64,000 nt of DNA from Pictodentalium vernedei (lineage: Eukaryota > Mollusca > Scaphopoda > Dentaliida > Dentaliidae): NCBI GenBank assembly GCA_031216915.1, contig CM062296.1, forward strand, positions 798,021,022 to 798,085,021. The letters run 5' to 3'. Of the stretch, positions 34,593-44,925 are shown piece after piece; position 1 is the first letter of the stretch, and every line of letters starts with the position of its first letter. The position numbers and the translations under genes are program-made. A model generated the notes under the pieces. The model was given only the letters and a program-made list of their open reading frames with translations. It was not told where the DNA came from and searched no databases.

Positions 34593-34950
34593 ACCCGACA
34601 ATTGACACAATCGACAAGTGACAATATTATTGACAAGCGGTTTGAGACAATAAATTCTAATAAAATTATTTCTCAACTAAACAACACAAAAACCCAAACA
34701 CTACAATTTTATACATTACATACAAAAATACAAAATGTCACACAAAACACTGATGGTGGTACAAGTATAATCTTTTAAAGATATACAGATGTTATTGAAA
34801 AAGTTATTTTTTAGTCTTTCCAAGTCAGTCAATTTTACTTGGAAACATGGACGCATTCGGGATAGTTGGTGCATAGTGAATCTATTTCCTTGTCAATTGC
34901 AGTTTATTTCCTTTAATGTTTGCCGTACAGTATTTCATGTTCAGTATGAA
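34593..34950. other. AT-rich spacer
   Basis: No gene. Short CGACAA repeats near 34598-34640. Nothing else supported. Confidence 0.4.
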
Positions 34951-34951
34951 T

Positions 34952-35079
34952 GATGAATGAAAAGTTTCAGCGCGCCGAAAGCGCACAGGGACGATCAGGG
35001 ATTTGAAATACTATGAATGAAAAGTTTCAGCGCCCACTGAAGACGCACAGGGATGATGTGGGAATTGAAATCCCTTGCC
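34952..35079 (+). repeat. Two-hairpin repeat, tandem copies c and d
   Basis: Two copies lie head to tail, starting ATGAATGAAAAGTTTCAGCG at 34955 and 35013. Each has the GCGC hairpin, CACAGGGA and the GGGATTTGAAAT or GGGAATTGAAATCCC hairpin. A plus-strand ORF with a Crypton-like N-terminus follows at once. Confidence 0.85.
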
Positions 35080-35283
35080 AAAATGTCTACCGGAAGATTT
35101 GCCGATATTTGCCAGTCAGAAATAGAGGAACTGCCCGAAAATAAAGACAGTAAAAGAACTGAGCAATTCAAAATGATTCGCTATAAGGACATTCGATTGA
35201 AAAGCTACTTTACTGTGTTTAGAAGAATAAAAAAAGCGTTTCGCTATTCACTTCTTTCCCTTTGGTTCCTCTTGCATATTTGA
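35053..35283 (+). pseudogene. Crypton/DUF3504-like N-terminal fragment
   Basis: The 76-codon ORF contains STGRFADICQSEIEELPENK, then DSKRTEQ, resembling the short N-terminal motif (RFA...EI..L...KDS.NT) that precedes the recombinase part of Crypton-derived and DUF3504 proteins in many animals. Homology fades soon after and no recombinase core is present. The first residues are read from the hairpin repeat itself, so the true start is probably the internal ATG at 35083. Assigned from motif memory; a chance resemblance is possible. Confidence 0.5.
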
Positions 35284-35624
35284 CTGAAACAATAATCTAT
35301 GAATAATTGTGTCAAGACGGAATCTTCATTCGGTATAATAAAACAAATAATGTGGCTTGTCTCCTCTTAGGATCATTAACTCCCTAACGCCTCGGGACAT
35401 AATGGTCCCTCGGGGCGGAGACAATCGACACTGTTACCCTCAAGCCAAGTCATTATTTTTATAATGTAGTAAAGAAACAAATAAGCTCGGTGGTAACTTC
35501 CAAGAATCAATCAACAACAATAAAGATATATCTACAGAATATCATAATAAAGACAAATGCATATTGGTAATGAGAGAAACAACTTGCGAAGTACAGACAA
35601 ATTTCTTTTCAATATTCATTAAAA
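35284..35624. other. AT-rich spacer
   Basis: No gene or strong repeat is seen. It precedes an inverted repeat that starts near 35625. Confidence 0.4.
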
Positions 35625-35903
35625 AAATTTATACTTGCCAATGATGGCTCTCTACCCCGCCTAACCACACGTATAAGTGGCAGACTCTACCTGCCCGAAA
35701 ATCACCATCAAAGTGCCCCGAGGAGAGGTAGCACCTTTGTGAGAGGACCCCCTCTCACTCTCGAGGGTAGAGTCAACTACCATCAAAAGACAACTCAACA
35801 ACCTCATCTGACCATCTCACCAGAGACACCTGCCGAGTACCCGATCCTTTTTCCACCTTCACCACGCTCAGACATGCAGCTTCCAAATCCTCAACTGTTA
35901 AAG

Positions 35904-35971
35904 AGGGTCGAAAGGGACTTGCCCACAGCGTCCCTGTGCGCCTACAGCGCGCGAAACCATTCAACCTCAAA
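35904..35971 (-). repeat. Two-hairpin repeat, copy e
   Basis: Read on the plus strand: GAGGGTCGAAAGGGACTTGCC, then CGTCCCTGTGCGCC, GCGCGCGAAACCATTC. It precedes the ORF1-like pseudogene; copy f follows it in the same orientation. Confidence 0.8.
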
Positions 35972-36041
35972 ATGAGACCATCCATACGCACCTCTGACTT
36001 CAGAGTGTGAACACCACCTGAACAATCACAAAGCAACCACG

Positions 36042-36835
36042 ATGGCTAATTTGGACATTCCTATTAACCTACAAAAAGCTTTGTCAGCTATGGATGTCTC
36101 TTACCCTCTCAACTAGACTCTCCAGACGAGAGGCAAGAGCGTCCACCTGACGCTAGAGTTTGACACAGAGGAAAACACACCACACCTTCTTCGAGGAGAG
36201 GTAGCACATTTTGTGAGAGAAACCCCTCTCACACTGGTCCTCACTCGAAGAAGCCTGGGCCTGGCCCTGAAAAGAAGAGCAAGAAGAAGAAGAGCCCATC
36301 CACCAGGCGCCGTGATGCCCGGCGGTTGGAAACGTTCCTGAAGAGGATGAAGGAAGAGAAGATAGAAGAGGCCACTACCATTTCCTCTCCTCCAACTCCT
36401 GTGACTCCCATCCACTCCCCAGCTGCTTATCCTGTGAGGGGTAACCTGGAGTATGGCGACGTCATCAGTGAGACGGAGACGGAAATGGAAACTGGCTCCC
36501 TGAAGTCTCCTACTCCAATCTCTCCCCTCCATCCGGATCAGGAGCAGGAACTGGATCTAAAACAAGAACTACTTGATATGATGGCAGAATTAAGAAGTAG
36601 GAAAGAAGACGTCAGTAATACCATGAAAGAGTCAGCTGACAACGACAACAGAATGACGTCACTCCTGGGACAGCGCATCAGCCACAGCATTTCTGAAGCA
36701 GCCAGGACTCGACCATTCCATCCTAGTCAGTCCCCCAAAAACATCAACAGCCCGACTACACCAACAACCACTACAGTCTCTCCATCACAGCCACCTCCAC
36801 CCAAAAAGAAAAACAAGCGGCATAAACGCCGCTAA
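36042..36835 (+). pseudogene. ORF1-like retroelement protein, basic RRRDARR type
   Basis: From ATG 36042 the frame reads MANLDIPINLQKALSAMDVS, a TAG at 36114, then LEFDTEENTPHLLRGEVAHF and VRETPLTLVLTR. Near 36245 it shifts by one base to KKPGPGPEKKSKKKK, SPSTRRRDARRLETFLKRMK and a Ser/Pro/Thr/Glu-rich region ending KKKNKRHKRR at 36835. A related piece on the minus strand is at 49950-50590. The composition (basic block, then low-complexity acid/proline segment) suggests a nucleic-acid-binding ORF1 or gag-like protein of a repeat, but I do not recognise the family. Confidence 0.65.
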
Positions 36836-36843
36836 AACGGTCA

Positions 36844-36912
36844 GAGAGGGTCGAAAGGGGCTTGCCTCATACCGTCCCTGCGCGCCTTCGGCGCGCTAAA
36901 ACCATTTCACCC
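36844..36912 (-). repeat. Two-hairpin repeat, copy f
   Basis: It starts nine bases after the ORF1-like stop: GAGGGTCGAAAGGGGCTTGC, CCGTCCCTGCGCGCCTTCGG, CGCGCTAAAACCATTTC. Hairpin 1 is nearly perfect (GCGCGCC-TTC-GGCGCGC). Confidence 0.85.
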
Positions 36913-36917
36913 GGGCG

Positions 36918-37092
36918 AAAATGAGACCGCAAGAGACCCCAGGCAAAGTATAGGGGGTAGAGCCTCAAAATAAACACTAACTGATCATATACGGTGTACT
37001 CAATATATATTCGAAGTTTGGTACCGATATTTTAACGTTAACCCATAAAATTCCACTTTTAATGTATATTGCTCTATCTGACTTGCGGCCGA
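36918..37092 (-). repeat. ~190-bp repeat unit, inverted copy
   Basis: It is the complement of the repeat at about 41530-41724 (AAAATGAGACCGCA outer end, CAAAATAAACACTA, GATCATATACGGTGTAC). The two form inverted ends of a possible 4.8-kb element, 36918-41724. Confidence 0.75.
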
Positions 37093-37129
37093 GAAAAAAA
37101 AAACAGTAGCGAAATGCGCTGTAAAGGCC

Positions 37130-37500
37130 CATAGAGGCTGAGAAAAAACTCTAAATTTGCCAAGTTTCACACTTGCCGGTCCTAGGCCCGGGTAAAAGAT
37201 GAGGGGAGTTGATCAAGTTGAAAAACAGCGTCAAGATTCACTGTAGAAAAAAAACCTCTAAATCTGCCGAGTTTTATGCTTGCCGGTCCCAAGCCCGGGT
37301 AAAAGATGAGGGGAGTTGATAAAATTTAAAAATAGTATTCAAGATGCATTGTAGAAAAAAACAAACTCTAAATCTGCCAAGTTGTTTACTTGCCGGTCTC
37401 AAGCCCGAGTAAAAGATGAGGAGAGTTGATAGATTTATGAAGAGAACAGTAGCAAAATTCACTGAAGAAAAAACTTTAAATCTGCAAGCATTATACTGCT
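37130..37500 (+). repeat. ~115-bp tandem repeat
   Basis: Three to four units, each with CTCTAAATCTGCCAAGTT, CTTGCCGGTC..AAGCCCG and GTAAAAGATGAGGGGAGTTG. No coding function is evident. Confidence 0.85.
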
Positions 37501-37565
37501 CGATCTTGTTAAGATGTGAGAAGTGAATGAATGAATGAATGAAAGGAGAAAAGTGTTACGACGAC

Positions 37566-37798
37566 GAATGGTTTTAGCGCACCGAAAGCGCGGTAGGACG
37601 TTGTGGGGCAAGCCCCTTCCGACCCTCATTTATAGTATAATATTTTTCCATAAAAGTGTTGATAAATTATAAACTATTTATTTCAAATCAACCTCGAAAT
37701 CTTCACAATTTCTTTCTTGAAGCCCCAATTCCGACGGAATGGTTTCGCGCGCCGAAGGTGCGCAGGGACGCTATGGGGCAAGCCCCTTTCGACCCTCA
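37566..37798 (+). repeat. Two-hairpin repeat, copies g and h
   Basis: Copy g at 37566-37629 and copy h at about 37738-37798, both GAATGGTTT..GCGC. Hairpin 1 is GCGCGCC-GAAGG-TGCGC in h. Hairpin 2 is GGGGC-AA-GCCCC, where other copies have GGGATT-GA-AATCCC, so pairing is kept while the sequence changes. A (GAAT)n stretch precedes g. Confidence 0.85.
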
Positions 37799-38039
37799 GT
37801 GACTGTTTGTAGTCTGATGCTTTCATGTCTTAGGCGTGTTGAAGCAGGAAGAGGTTTGGGTACTCGGCAGTTGTCCCTGGATAGGGTGTTGCGGGTGTTG
37901 GGTTGATTTCATTGACTGATGTTGACTGATCACTCTGTGCTGTGGAGTTATATTTTCGGGCAAGTATAGTCTCCCACTTCGGAGATGATAACGGTGGAGG
38001 GCCATCATTGGCAAGTATAGTCTGCCTCAGGCTTTCTTA

Positions 38040-38480
38040 GTTGGTTTTCAGGTCTGCGGTAGGACGTCTCTTTGGATAGCTGACAACAACGACCCCTTTC
38101 GGGGACCACCAGTAAAAAGACCCGAACTTCCCTGGTTCGGGGGCAGGCCTGCATTGTGATCCTATTTGGCTGGGTCAGAAAATGCCCTCTACAGACGCTT
38201 ACAAAAAGGGGCCGAGGTGGGACGCAGGATCAATACTCGCCTCCCTTGAGGTGGGTGACCACTTATAGGGATGGAGTGGAGGATGTTCAGGATCCATGGA
38301 GGTTACTGTTTCCATAACGGTTATAGTTTCCATAACGGCTATTGGGGTGCTGGTCATTAACTGGCAGAGTGCTGGAAGCCCTTATTTGGGCTTTATTCTG
38401 AAGTGTAGGTACTACAGCTTGAAGGCTCATATTCAGTGGATGTGCTTTGTATTATCTTTGAAGTGATATTATTTAGTCCG
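38040..38480. other. Spacer without gene
   Basis: Short inverted stretches (CCCCTTTCGGGG near 38091, CCGAACTTCCCTGGTTCGG near 38121) suggest more hairpins of unknown role. CCATAACGG is repeated near 38313 and 38331. No ORF is supported. Confidence 0.4.
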
Positions 38481-38489
38481 TAATGGTTT

Positions 38490-38640
38490 GCCTTGTTACA
38501 ATTTATGGGAGAGTGCCCATAGGCACTCTCCCATAAATTATAACAAGGCAAAGATATGTGCTCAAGATTTGATGGTCAAAAATAATTTAGCACTCTACCA
38601 GTTAAAAAGAAATCATCTCTGTGTACCTGCTAAAAGAAGA
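38490..38640. repeat. Long hairpin, copy 2
   Basis: Arms TTGTTACAATTTATGGGAGA.. and the complement meet at GTGCCCATAGGCAC near 38514-38527. GCACTCTACCAGTTAA lies downstream at about 38589, as in the hairpin at 6133. Confidence 0.75.
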
Positions 38641-38739
38641 AGGCAGAATTAGTATGACATATAACAATTAGGAAACAGTTAGATAATTACCATTTTTCTC
38701 TTACCAGTTTTGATTTATTTTCGCAGTCAGTTATTAGAG

Positions 38740-39370
38740 GTTTTAGTTGGGCAGGTGAAGACAGACCTTCCTCGTAGAAGGTCACAGCTTTCACCGTTTT
38801 CACTGCCTGTTGGTTCACCTTCCCTTTACCACTTTTGTCGTTTCACGGGTTTTATAATCTGCATATTTTAGATATTTTGAGGAAGCGAAGAACAGGCTTA
38901 CACACAGAGCCACACCCGGGGGTGTTACTTTCCTATCTTGTCCTCGGTTAAAAAGTCATAGTTTGGGTGGTTTCGTTAGAAGAATGCAGACGATAGGTTT
39001 ACACACAGTACCACACCCGAGGGTGTTACTTTCCTGTTTGCCTCTACTTTGTGATCGGCTTATTTTTAGATATTTTGAGGGAGCGAAGAACAAGCTTACA
39101 CACAGAGCCACACTCAGAGGTGTTACTTTCCTGTCTTGCCCTCTGTTATGATTGTTTTTAGATGGGTAGGTGAAGACAGCCCTTCCTGATAGAAGGTCAC
39201 TGTTTTCGCCGTTTTCACTGCCCGTTAGTTCACCTTCCCTTTACCAATTTAGTCGTTTCACCGGTTTTATAATCGGCCTATTTTAGATGATTTGAGGTAG
39301 CGAAGAACAAGCTTACACACATAGCCACACCCAGAGGTGTTACTTTCCTGTCTTGTCCTCAGTTATAAGT
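38740..39370 (+). repeat. Complex tandem repeat, ~400-bp unit
   Basis: GGTGAAGACAG.CCTTCCT..TAGAAGGTCAC appears near 38752 and 39169. Subunits with GAGCGAAGAACA.GCTTACAC, CACACC..GGTGTTACTTTCCT recur near 38885, 38985 (partial), 39080 and 39300. The array abuts a non-LTR relic. Confidence 0.8.
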
Positions 39371-39387
39371 CCTAGTTCGTATTTCCT

Positions 39388-40790
39388 TTAAGTAGCGGCG
39401 TTTGGGGGTTTTTCTCTGCTTTCACAAATTGCCTGTAGTTCGGATATTAGTTGGCTGTCGGCTAACTGGTAGTGATTTTTCGCGGCTAGGGAGGCAAGGC
39501 GGTCTTTTATAGTGGGGATTTCGGCTCTATCATGGAGTGTTTTGATAGGTGTATCCCATGGGGCACGGAGGACGACCCTAACCGCGTGTTTCTGGACCTT
39601 CTGTAGTTTCTCCATATTTGTTTGATTGAGCTCAGTTAGAATGATGGCCCCTTACTCGAGTACTGGGCGCACAAATGCTTTGTATAGTTTAAGAAGAGTG
39701 GTCTGATTGGCTCCCCAGGAAGTTCCCTTTAGCATTTTTAGTAAATTAATACGTTTGGTTGCTTTTTCTGGCAATGTCGTTTGTGTGTTTATTAAAGGAT
39801 AGGTTTTGATCGATGGTGATGCCAAGGAATTTCGCCTTTTTGCATTCTGGGATGACTTTATCCATAGCCTGAGGTCAAAGTCGCGGTTCTTTGTCTTGCG
39901 GGTAAAGGTGATTCGTTGGGTTTTATTGGCGTTTAGCTTTATTCTCCATTTGGCACACCAGTGTTCTAGGTCTTCGAGAGCGCGTTGCAGAGGTTTTTGG
40001 AGTAGACTGGCCTTATTATTAGAGTCCCAGAGGCCCTTATCATCCGCAAGTTGTGAGACTTGAACGCGATCCTCGGTGAATTTGAGGTCGTTGACGTAGA
40101 TGATGTACAGGAGGGGGCTGAGAACGGACCCTTGGGGGTGCCTGCTTCTATGGGGACACTGTCGGACATTTCATTGTTTACTCTGACTTTAATTTCACGA
40201 TCATTTAGGAAGGAGGAGAATAATCTAAGCAGTTCCATGGGGAGTTTCATTTTAGATAATTTGAGGCGCATTCCGTTGTGCCATTCAGAGTCGAATGCTT
40301 TTTCGACGTCCAACAGAACTGCCGCGCCTTATTGTTGATTGTCGATCGCTGTTTTCATTTGAGTGACTAGGCGGTAGACATACTCGATGCCTTCTTTACG
40401 ACTTCTATAGGCTCTTTGCCATTTATTGAAAAACTCCTTATCTTCAAGGTGCCCCTCAGTCGACTGGTAAGGATTCGTTCAAAAACATACCAATGCAACT
40501 GAGGAGGCTGATTGGGCGGTAGCTGGCCGGATCGGAGAGGTCTTTGTCAGGTTTTGGTATCATGACACCAAAGGCTATTTTCCAACATTTAGGAAAGTAG
40601 CCATGGGTGAGGCATGCATTGAACAGTTTGTTGAGTTTGTCGATTAGGGAGTTTGGGCTTTGTTTTAGAATTTTGTAACTCACTTCATCCTCACCGGGCG
40701 AGGAAGAATTTCTACATTTTTTTATGATGTTGATGATTTCGTCACTGGTGATGGGGGAGACGAGGTCATCGTCATCGCCATCTTCTGGCA
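39388..40790 (-). pseudogene. Non-LTR reverse transcriptase, Jockey/CR1-like
   Basis: Minus-strand pieces in different frames give an ordered RT: PITSDEIINIIKKCRNSSSP and PGEDEVSYKILKQ, PKPDKDLSDPASYRPISLLS (about 40500), DVEKAFDSEWHNGMRLKL (about 40300), PIEAGTPKG, LADD at about 40042-40053 (catalytic pair kept), then VQKHAVRVVLRAP and a stop at 39388. Several frameshifts and a stop near 39656 break it. No endonuclease is upstream, so it is 5'-truncated. An acidic ~18-bp minisatellite (GDDD repeats) lies just before the RT at about 40770-40860. Confidence 0.88.
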
Positions 40791-40862
40791 TAGTCATCCC
40801 CCATCTTCTGGCGTCGTCATCCCCATCTTTTGGATCGTCATCCCCATCTTCTGGCCCCAAAA
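40770..40862 (-). repeat. ~18-bp minisatellite, GACGAT-type
   Basis: Units CATCCCCATCTTCTGGC with variants lie four to five in a row. In the RT-proximal frame they encode PEDGDDD-like repeats. The array sits at the 5' truncation of the non-LTR relic. Confidence 0.8.
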
Positions 40863-41109
40863 AAGGATAGGTGGAGTTTTTATTGTTATTCACACCTAAT
40901 AACAATAGGCAAATCCACTTAATTGGCTCACTACAGAAGAGGGTTTCCCCATAATATCTGTGTCGTTGTAGAAAATAAGACCGCAAATGTGTCTTTCTAT
41001 CAGACATAACACATAAAATAATAGAGGGTAAAATCAAGATATTACAATCATCTTTGGAATATGTTTTATATGTGATATTGCGTGCACTTTCTCGTTCATT
41101 TGGAGTTTC

Positions 41110-41745
41110 TGAGCTTAGTAGCTTACTTGCAGTCTCTTTGTCCCTGCCTCTGAAAACTGTGAAAATTGAGACCTCAAATCGGAAGTCGCGCTATACATTA
41201 AAAGTGAAATTTTAGGGGTTGAAATTAAAGTATCGATATGAAACTTTGGATATATATTGACTATACTCCAATTCACCAGATAGCGTTTATTTGGTGTTTT
41301 TAAGATTAGTAGTTTACTTGCGGTCTCTTTGTACCTGGCTGTCAAAATTGAGACCGTAAATCGGAAGTCGCGCTATACATTAAAAGTGAAATTTTAGGGG
41401 TTAAGATTAAAATATCGATATGAAAGTTCGGATATGTATTGAATATACCCCAATCCACCAGATAGCGTTGATTTGGTGTTTTTAAGCTGAGTAGTTTACT
41501 TGCGGCCTCTTTGTCCCTAGTTGAGGAAAAGTGAGACCGCAAGTCAGACAGAGCACTGTACTTTAAAAATTGGAATTTTCTGGGTTAACGTTAAAATATC
41601 AAATATCGGTACTAAACTTCGAATATATATTGTGTACACCGTATATGATCAGGTAGCGTTTATTTTGAGGCTCTTCGCCCTATACTTTACCTGCGGTCTC
41701 TTTTTCTACCTGCGGTCTCATTTTAGTACTTCCGCAATTGTCAAA
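41110..41745 (+). repeat. ~190-bp tandem satellite
   Basis: Three units with TTACTTGCGGTCTCTTTGT, AAATCGGAAGTCGCGCTATA, CATTAAAAGTGAAATTTTAG and CCAGATAGCGTTTATTTG. The last, more diverged unit (from 41530) is the one matched inverted at 36918-37092. Confidence 0.88.
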
Positions 41746-41969
41746 CCCCCAGGCAGGACATGAATAGACGAATTAGCAGTCAGTCACTAAGTACATGGGC
41801 AGAACCTTCCCGGCCGAATCTTCCCAGAGTCGAAAAATCCAAGGCCGAATCTTCGCAGGGCAGAATCTCCCCGACCCCCCTTTCCGCGGGGGTCTACTAG
41901 ATGCCCAACATAACACAGGCCCAAATGAGGAGAAATATAACAAATAGGGGATTAAAACACATACAGTAT

Positions 41970-42112
41970 TTAGGTAGGACGACACTTGGTCGAAAGACAG
42001 TTGGTCGAATGCACACTTCGTCGAAGCGACACTTGGTGGAAACGACACTTGGTCGATTGGACAGTTGGTCGAATGCACATTTGGTCGAAACAACAGTTTG
42101 TCGAATGCTATG
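41970..42112 (+). repeat. Minisatellite CGACACTTGGTCGAA
   Basis: About nine units of 14-18 bp on the theme ACAGTTGGTCGAATGCAC and CGACACTTGGTCGAAA. It recalls in form the terminal array of the 28.5-kb element, but no partner end or target duplication was found. Confidence 0.85.
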
Positions 42113-42154
42113 GAAGCGTATTAGGGACATGATAAAAAATAATTCTCAGACCCA

Positions 42155-42245
42155 GAAAGTCGAAATTTCGACTTTTTATCTCGAAATTTCCACTTTTTAT
42201 CTCGAAATTTCGACATAAAATCTCGAAATTTCGAGATTTCATCTC
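42155..42245 (+). repeat. TCGAAATTTCGA minisatellite, copy 1
   Basis: Palindromic ~20-bp units (TCGAAATTTCGA separated by TTTTTATC or CATAAAATC). A second array of the same family lies at 47825-47950. Each can fold into hairpins. Confidence 0.88.
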
Positions 42246-42399
42246 GCTAGGTATGCACGTGGGCTTTTGTTCAGTAGCAGTGTGCGATAGATTCCGATAC
42301 ACCAGGTTCTGAGTTCTAACAAATTCTCACCTAACCGACAAGACATGATTGCTGCCCACCCCACCTCCGGCCCTTCAGAGTTCCGTTAACTCACTTTTC

Positions 42400-43220
42400 A
42401 ATAAAATTCAATCCTTGAGGTTCATTGAAGACTTCCCACATGCCCTTGGAAATCTTCCCTATCGCGCCATTATAAACCACAGAGGTTCACTGAAGACTAC
42501 CACATGACATGCCCCTGGATGTCTTCCCCATCCCGCCATTATACATCACAAAAAGGGCGATACATTCAAATAATATCAATGCATACACGCGTATCCCACC
42601 CTCTGATAAGTAATGTTGTATCAGCCCTACCCCCCCCCCCCCCCCCACCCACCCACCCAATCCCAGAAAGTGCTGCCCAGTAAATATCACTGGAGTATTT
42701 ATTTATTGGTGTTTAAGGTCACACATGTCTGCACAATGGGGAATCGTGACCGCAACATGGAGATAAAGTCAAGTTTAGTCAATCGTTTATACCCATTTTA
42801 GAGAACTTCCACCGAAGCATTGATGAATGGCTCCTACCTTTTTAACACTAAAACGGGGCTTGTTTACAACAGTAAACGAGCACTAAGCACTACTTCACGC
42901 CCCGGGTTACCCACGGTGAATCACAGGAGTAGTCTACCCTTACGAAGATATGCTGCCCAGTAAATATCAGTGGGGTATCTTGTCTTTACGAAGAGGTGCT
43001 ATGTTTTAATCAGTACACTACCGAAATATTACAGAAGAAAAAATAAAAAACGAGAATCAAAACGAGACACATGCCACCCAACTGAAGCGTCATTGTGTGG
43101 ATAAACAACAAAATCGCCCCCCCCCCCCCCAGAACCCGCCTCCGACCCCCTCCTCCCCCACACCCGACCACCACCAGGTTAAATTATAGGGGATGCACTA
43201 CCAGGAGTGTACTCTGTAAG
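42400..43220 (+). repeat. Diverged duplication, copy 1
   Basis: It resembles 46900-47830 in the same order: CTTCCCCATCCCGCCAT.ATA, AAAGTGCTGCC.AGTAAAT, CACTGGAGT, GAAGCGTCATTGTGTG.ATAAAC. A poly(C) run near 42630 and another near 43115 interrupt it. A detached SINE tail (TTGGTGTTTAAGGTCACACA) is at about 42705-42725. Confidence 0.65.
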
Positions 43221-43229
43221 TGTTTGAAC

Positions 43230-44030
43230 AGCGCACTGGGTAAACCTGATATTTATTGGGCAGCACTTTCCGAGGGTGGGAGAAGCATGTACACACTTAG
43301 ATCATTTCGATGTATTTTGCCGTAAACTTTAGGAAACTGTGTATCGGGCGTATTGCATTCTTATTTACCGTTAGCGAACGGATTGGCAAATTAGATGTAT
43401 AAAACTGGACATTTTATGGGCGTGGACTGTTGTACTCTTCCGGAAAAAACAAAATATACCGATTGGAGGGCCATGATTGCTTTATTTTTCTACTGGGGTT
43501 TAACGACACTTCTAACACACAGGGGAGCGTCATGAATGGTTGAAAAGGCAGGCAGCGACCGCCCAAACCCAGTTAAAAATCTCAAGGGGGGGGGGGGGGG
43601 GGGGGGGGGCATTCATGTCCGTTCGATAGGGTGAGAAATTGTTAGAAATCAGAAAGTCGGTGTATCATTATATTCACTCTAATGCATATATAGGGAATCA
43701 TTCTACTAGTCTTAGCGAGTCAACACATTGTGGTGGTGGCTGCGCACGCACGTGTGTGTGTGGTGTGTGTGGCGGGGGGGGGGGGGGGAGTTAGGGGGTC
43801 GCCGCACATTTATTCATTTCTGGGCAAGACAGGTATAGGGAAGGTATATAGCCAACAATTTACATACTTGAAAGGGTATACGTATGTATAGATATTGGTA
43901 AGGAGGTTACAGTTTTCAAAATTATGAGTGTTTCCCTCTGGGTGCGGGCTTATCCGGTTGTGGTATCGATGTTTGTTTTCGGGAGAAGTTTGTTTGTATT
44001 TAACCACATTTTCAACACCCTGGGTGACAT
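43230..44030. other. Gene-free DNA with G and GT tracts
   Basis: A 22-G run near 43587, a (GT)n then 14-G tract at 43750-43790. Sequence near 43340-43400 (CATTCTTATTTACCGTTAGC) matches 46590-46640 in reverse. No gene. Confidence 0.45.
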
Positions 44031-44039
44031 CGTGTTGGG

Positions 44040-44300
44040 CAGTTTAACGGTGGGGGGAAGCCAGAGAGAATAATAGGGCGAGCAACTGACAGACTCTCGA
44101 ACTTACTAACTCTGCACAAGCATCATTAGCTGCGATTGAAAGTAAGTGAATCATCGACGTGCACGCCTCTGAACACAAACGTTCTCCGTGTCCCACATGA
44201 CGGGATAAAGTGTTTTTACCCAAAGCAGTTACCTCTGATCAGGATCGAACTGTCGATCTTTCGGATAAAGTGCAATGCTCTAAACACTTCGTCACCGCTC
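44040..44300 (-). mobile_element. Old SINE relic
   Basis: The core GGTGGGGGGAAGCCAGAGAG, GCGAGCAACTGACAG and an eroded B box (GATCGAACTGTCGATC) follow the order of the SINE at 22703. It is much diverged. A long G run adjoins it near 44310. Confidence 0.65.
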
Positions 44301-44619
44301 TCGTCATCAGGAGGGGGGGGGGGGGGGGGGGTGGGCGTCTGGATGCGCCTGTTATTTTACATGTTGTAAGGGGGTTAGGATAATGGATTTTTACTCTTCG
44401 AAATTTAGCATACGCTTATATGAATCTCGACAAATGGAATTTTACTCGTGTCGAGTGTAAATAACTTTATCTCTGGGAGCAGGGTGGGGGAGAGAGGGGG
44501 TTAATGTTGATGGCAATGTTTTAAGTGAACAAGTGTTCGTTTCAAACATTCGATGGCTTCAAACATTTCGATGGCTCGATAAGGGCCGTCTTATGGATGA
44601 ACCAAGCGGTCCATTGAAG

Positions 44620-44925
44620 CTTGCCAGTGGTTGGAGCATTGAACTTTAAACCGAGAGGTTCACCGATTGACCATGACTAACGGAATCGGAATTGTGCCCT
44701 TGGGTAAGGAACTGAATCCCGATTGCCCACGTGATGGCACGGTGTCGCTGTGTACTAAGGCGCACTGTGTATACGTCTAAGGCGCACTTGCCTTCTTCAA
44801 GCAATGATGACTCTATGCAGAGTTAGTACGTTGGGGAGTCTGACAGTTGCCTCGCCGCCTGCTCGGTGTTTTTTTCCGGCTTCCATCGCCCGTAAAACTG
44901 CCAGATATGAGGTGACCCTGGCTGA
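44620..44925 (+). mobile_element. Old SINE relic, plus strand
   Basis: A plus-strand copy: GTTGGAGCATTGAACTTTAA, GCCCTTGGGTAAGGAACTGA, CCCGATTGCCCACGTGATGG, TACTAAGGCGCACTG, then CCGGCTTCCATCGCCCGTAA. Element order matches the SINE at 22703 read on its sense strand; the 3' tail is lost. Confidence 0.7.

Larger units (their letters stand above)
35625..38030. repeat. Inverted repeat around ORF1-like cassette
   Basis: Sequence at 35625-35710 (ACTTGCCAATGATGGC..CTC and CTGCCCGAAAAT) recurs inverted at about 37955-38030. Inside are hairpin repeats in one orientation at 35904 and 36844, and inverted ones at 37566 and 37733. The overall arrangement is a large imperfect palindrome around an ORF1-like pseudogene. 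Confidence 0.65.
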
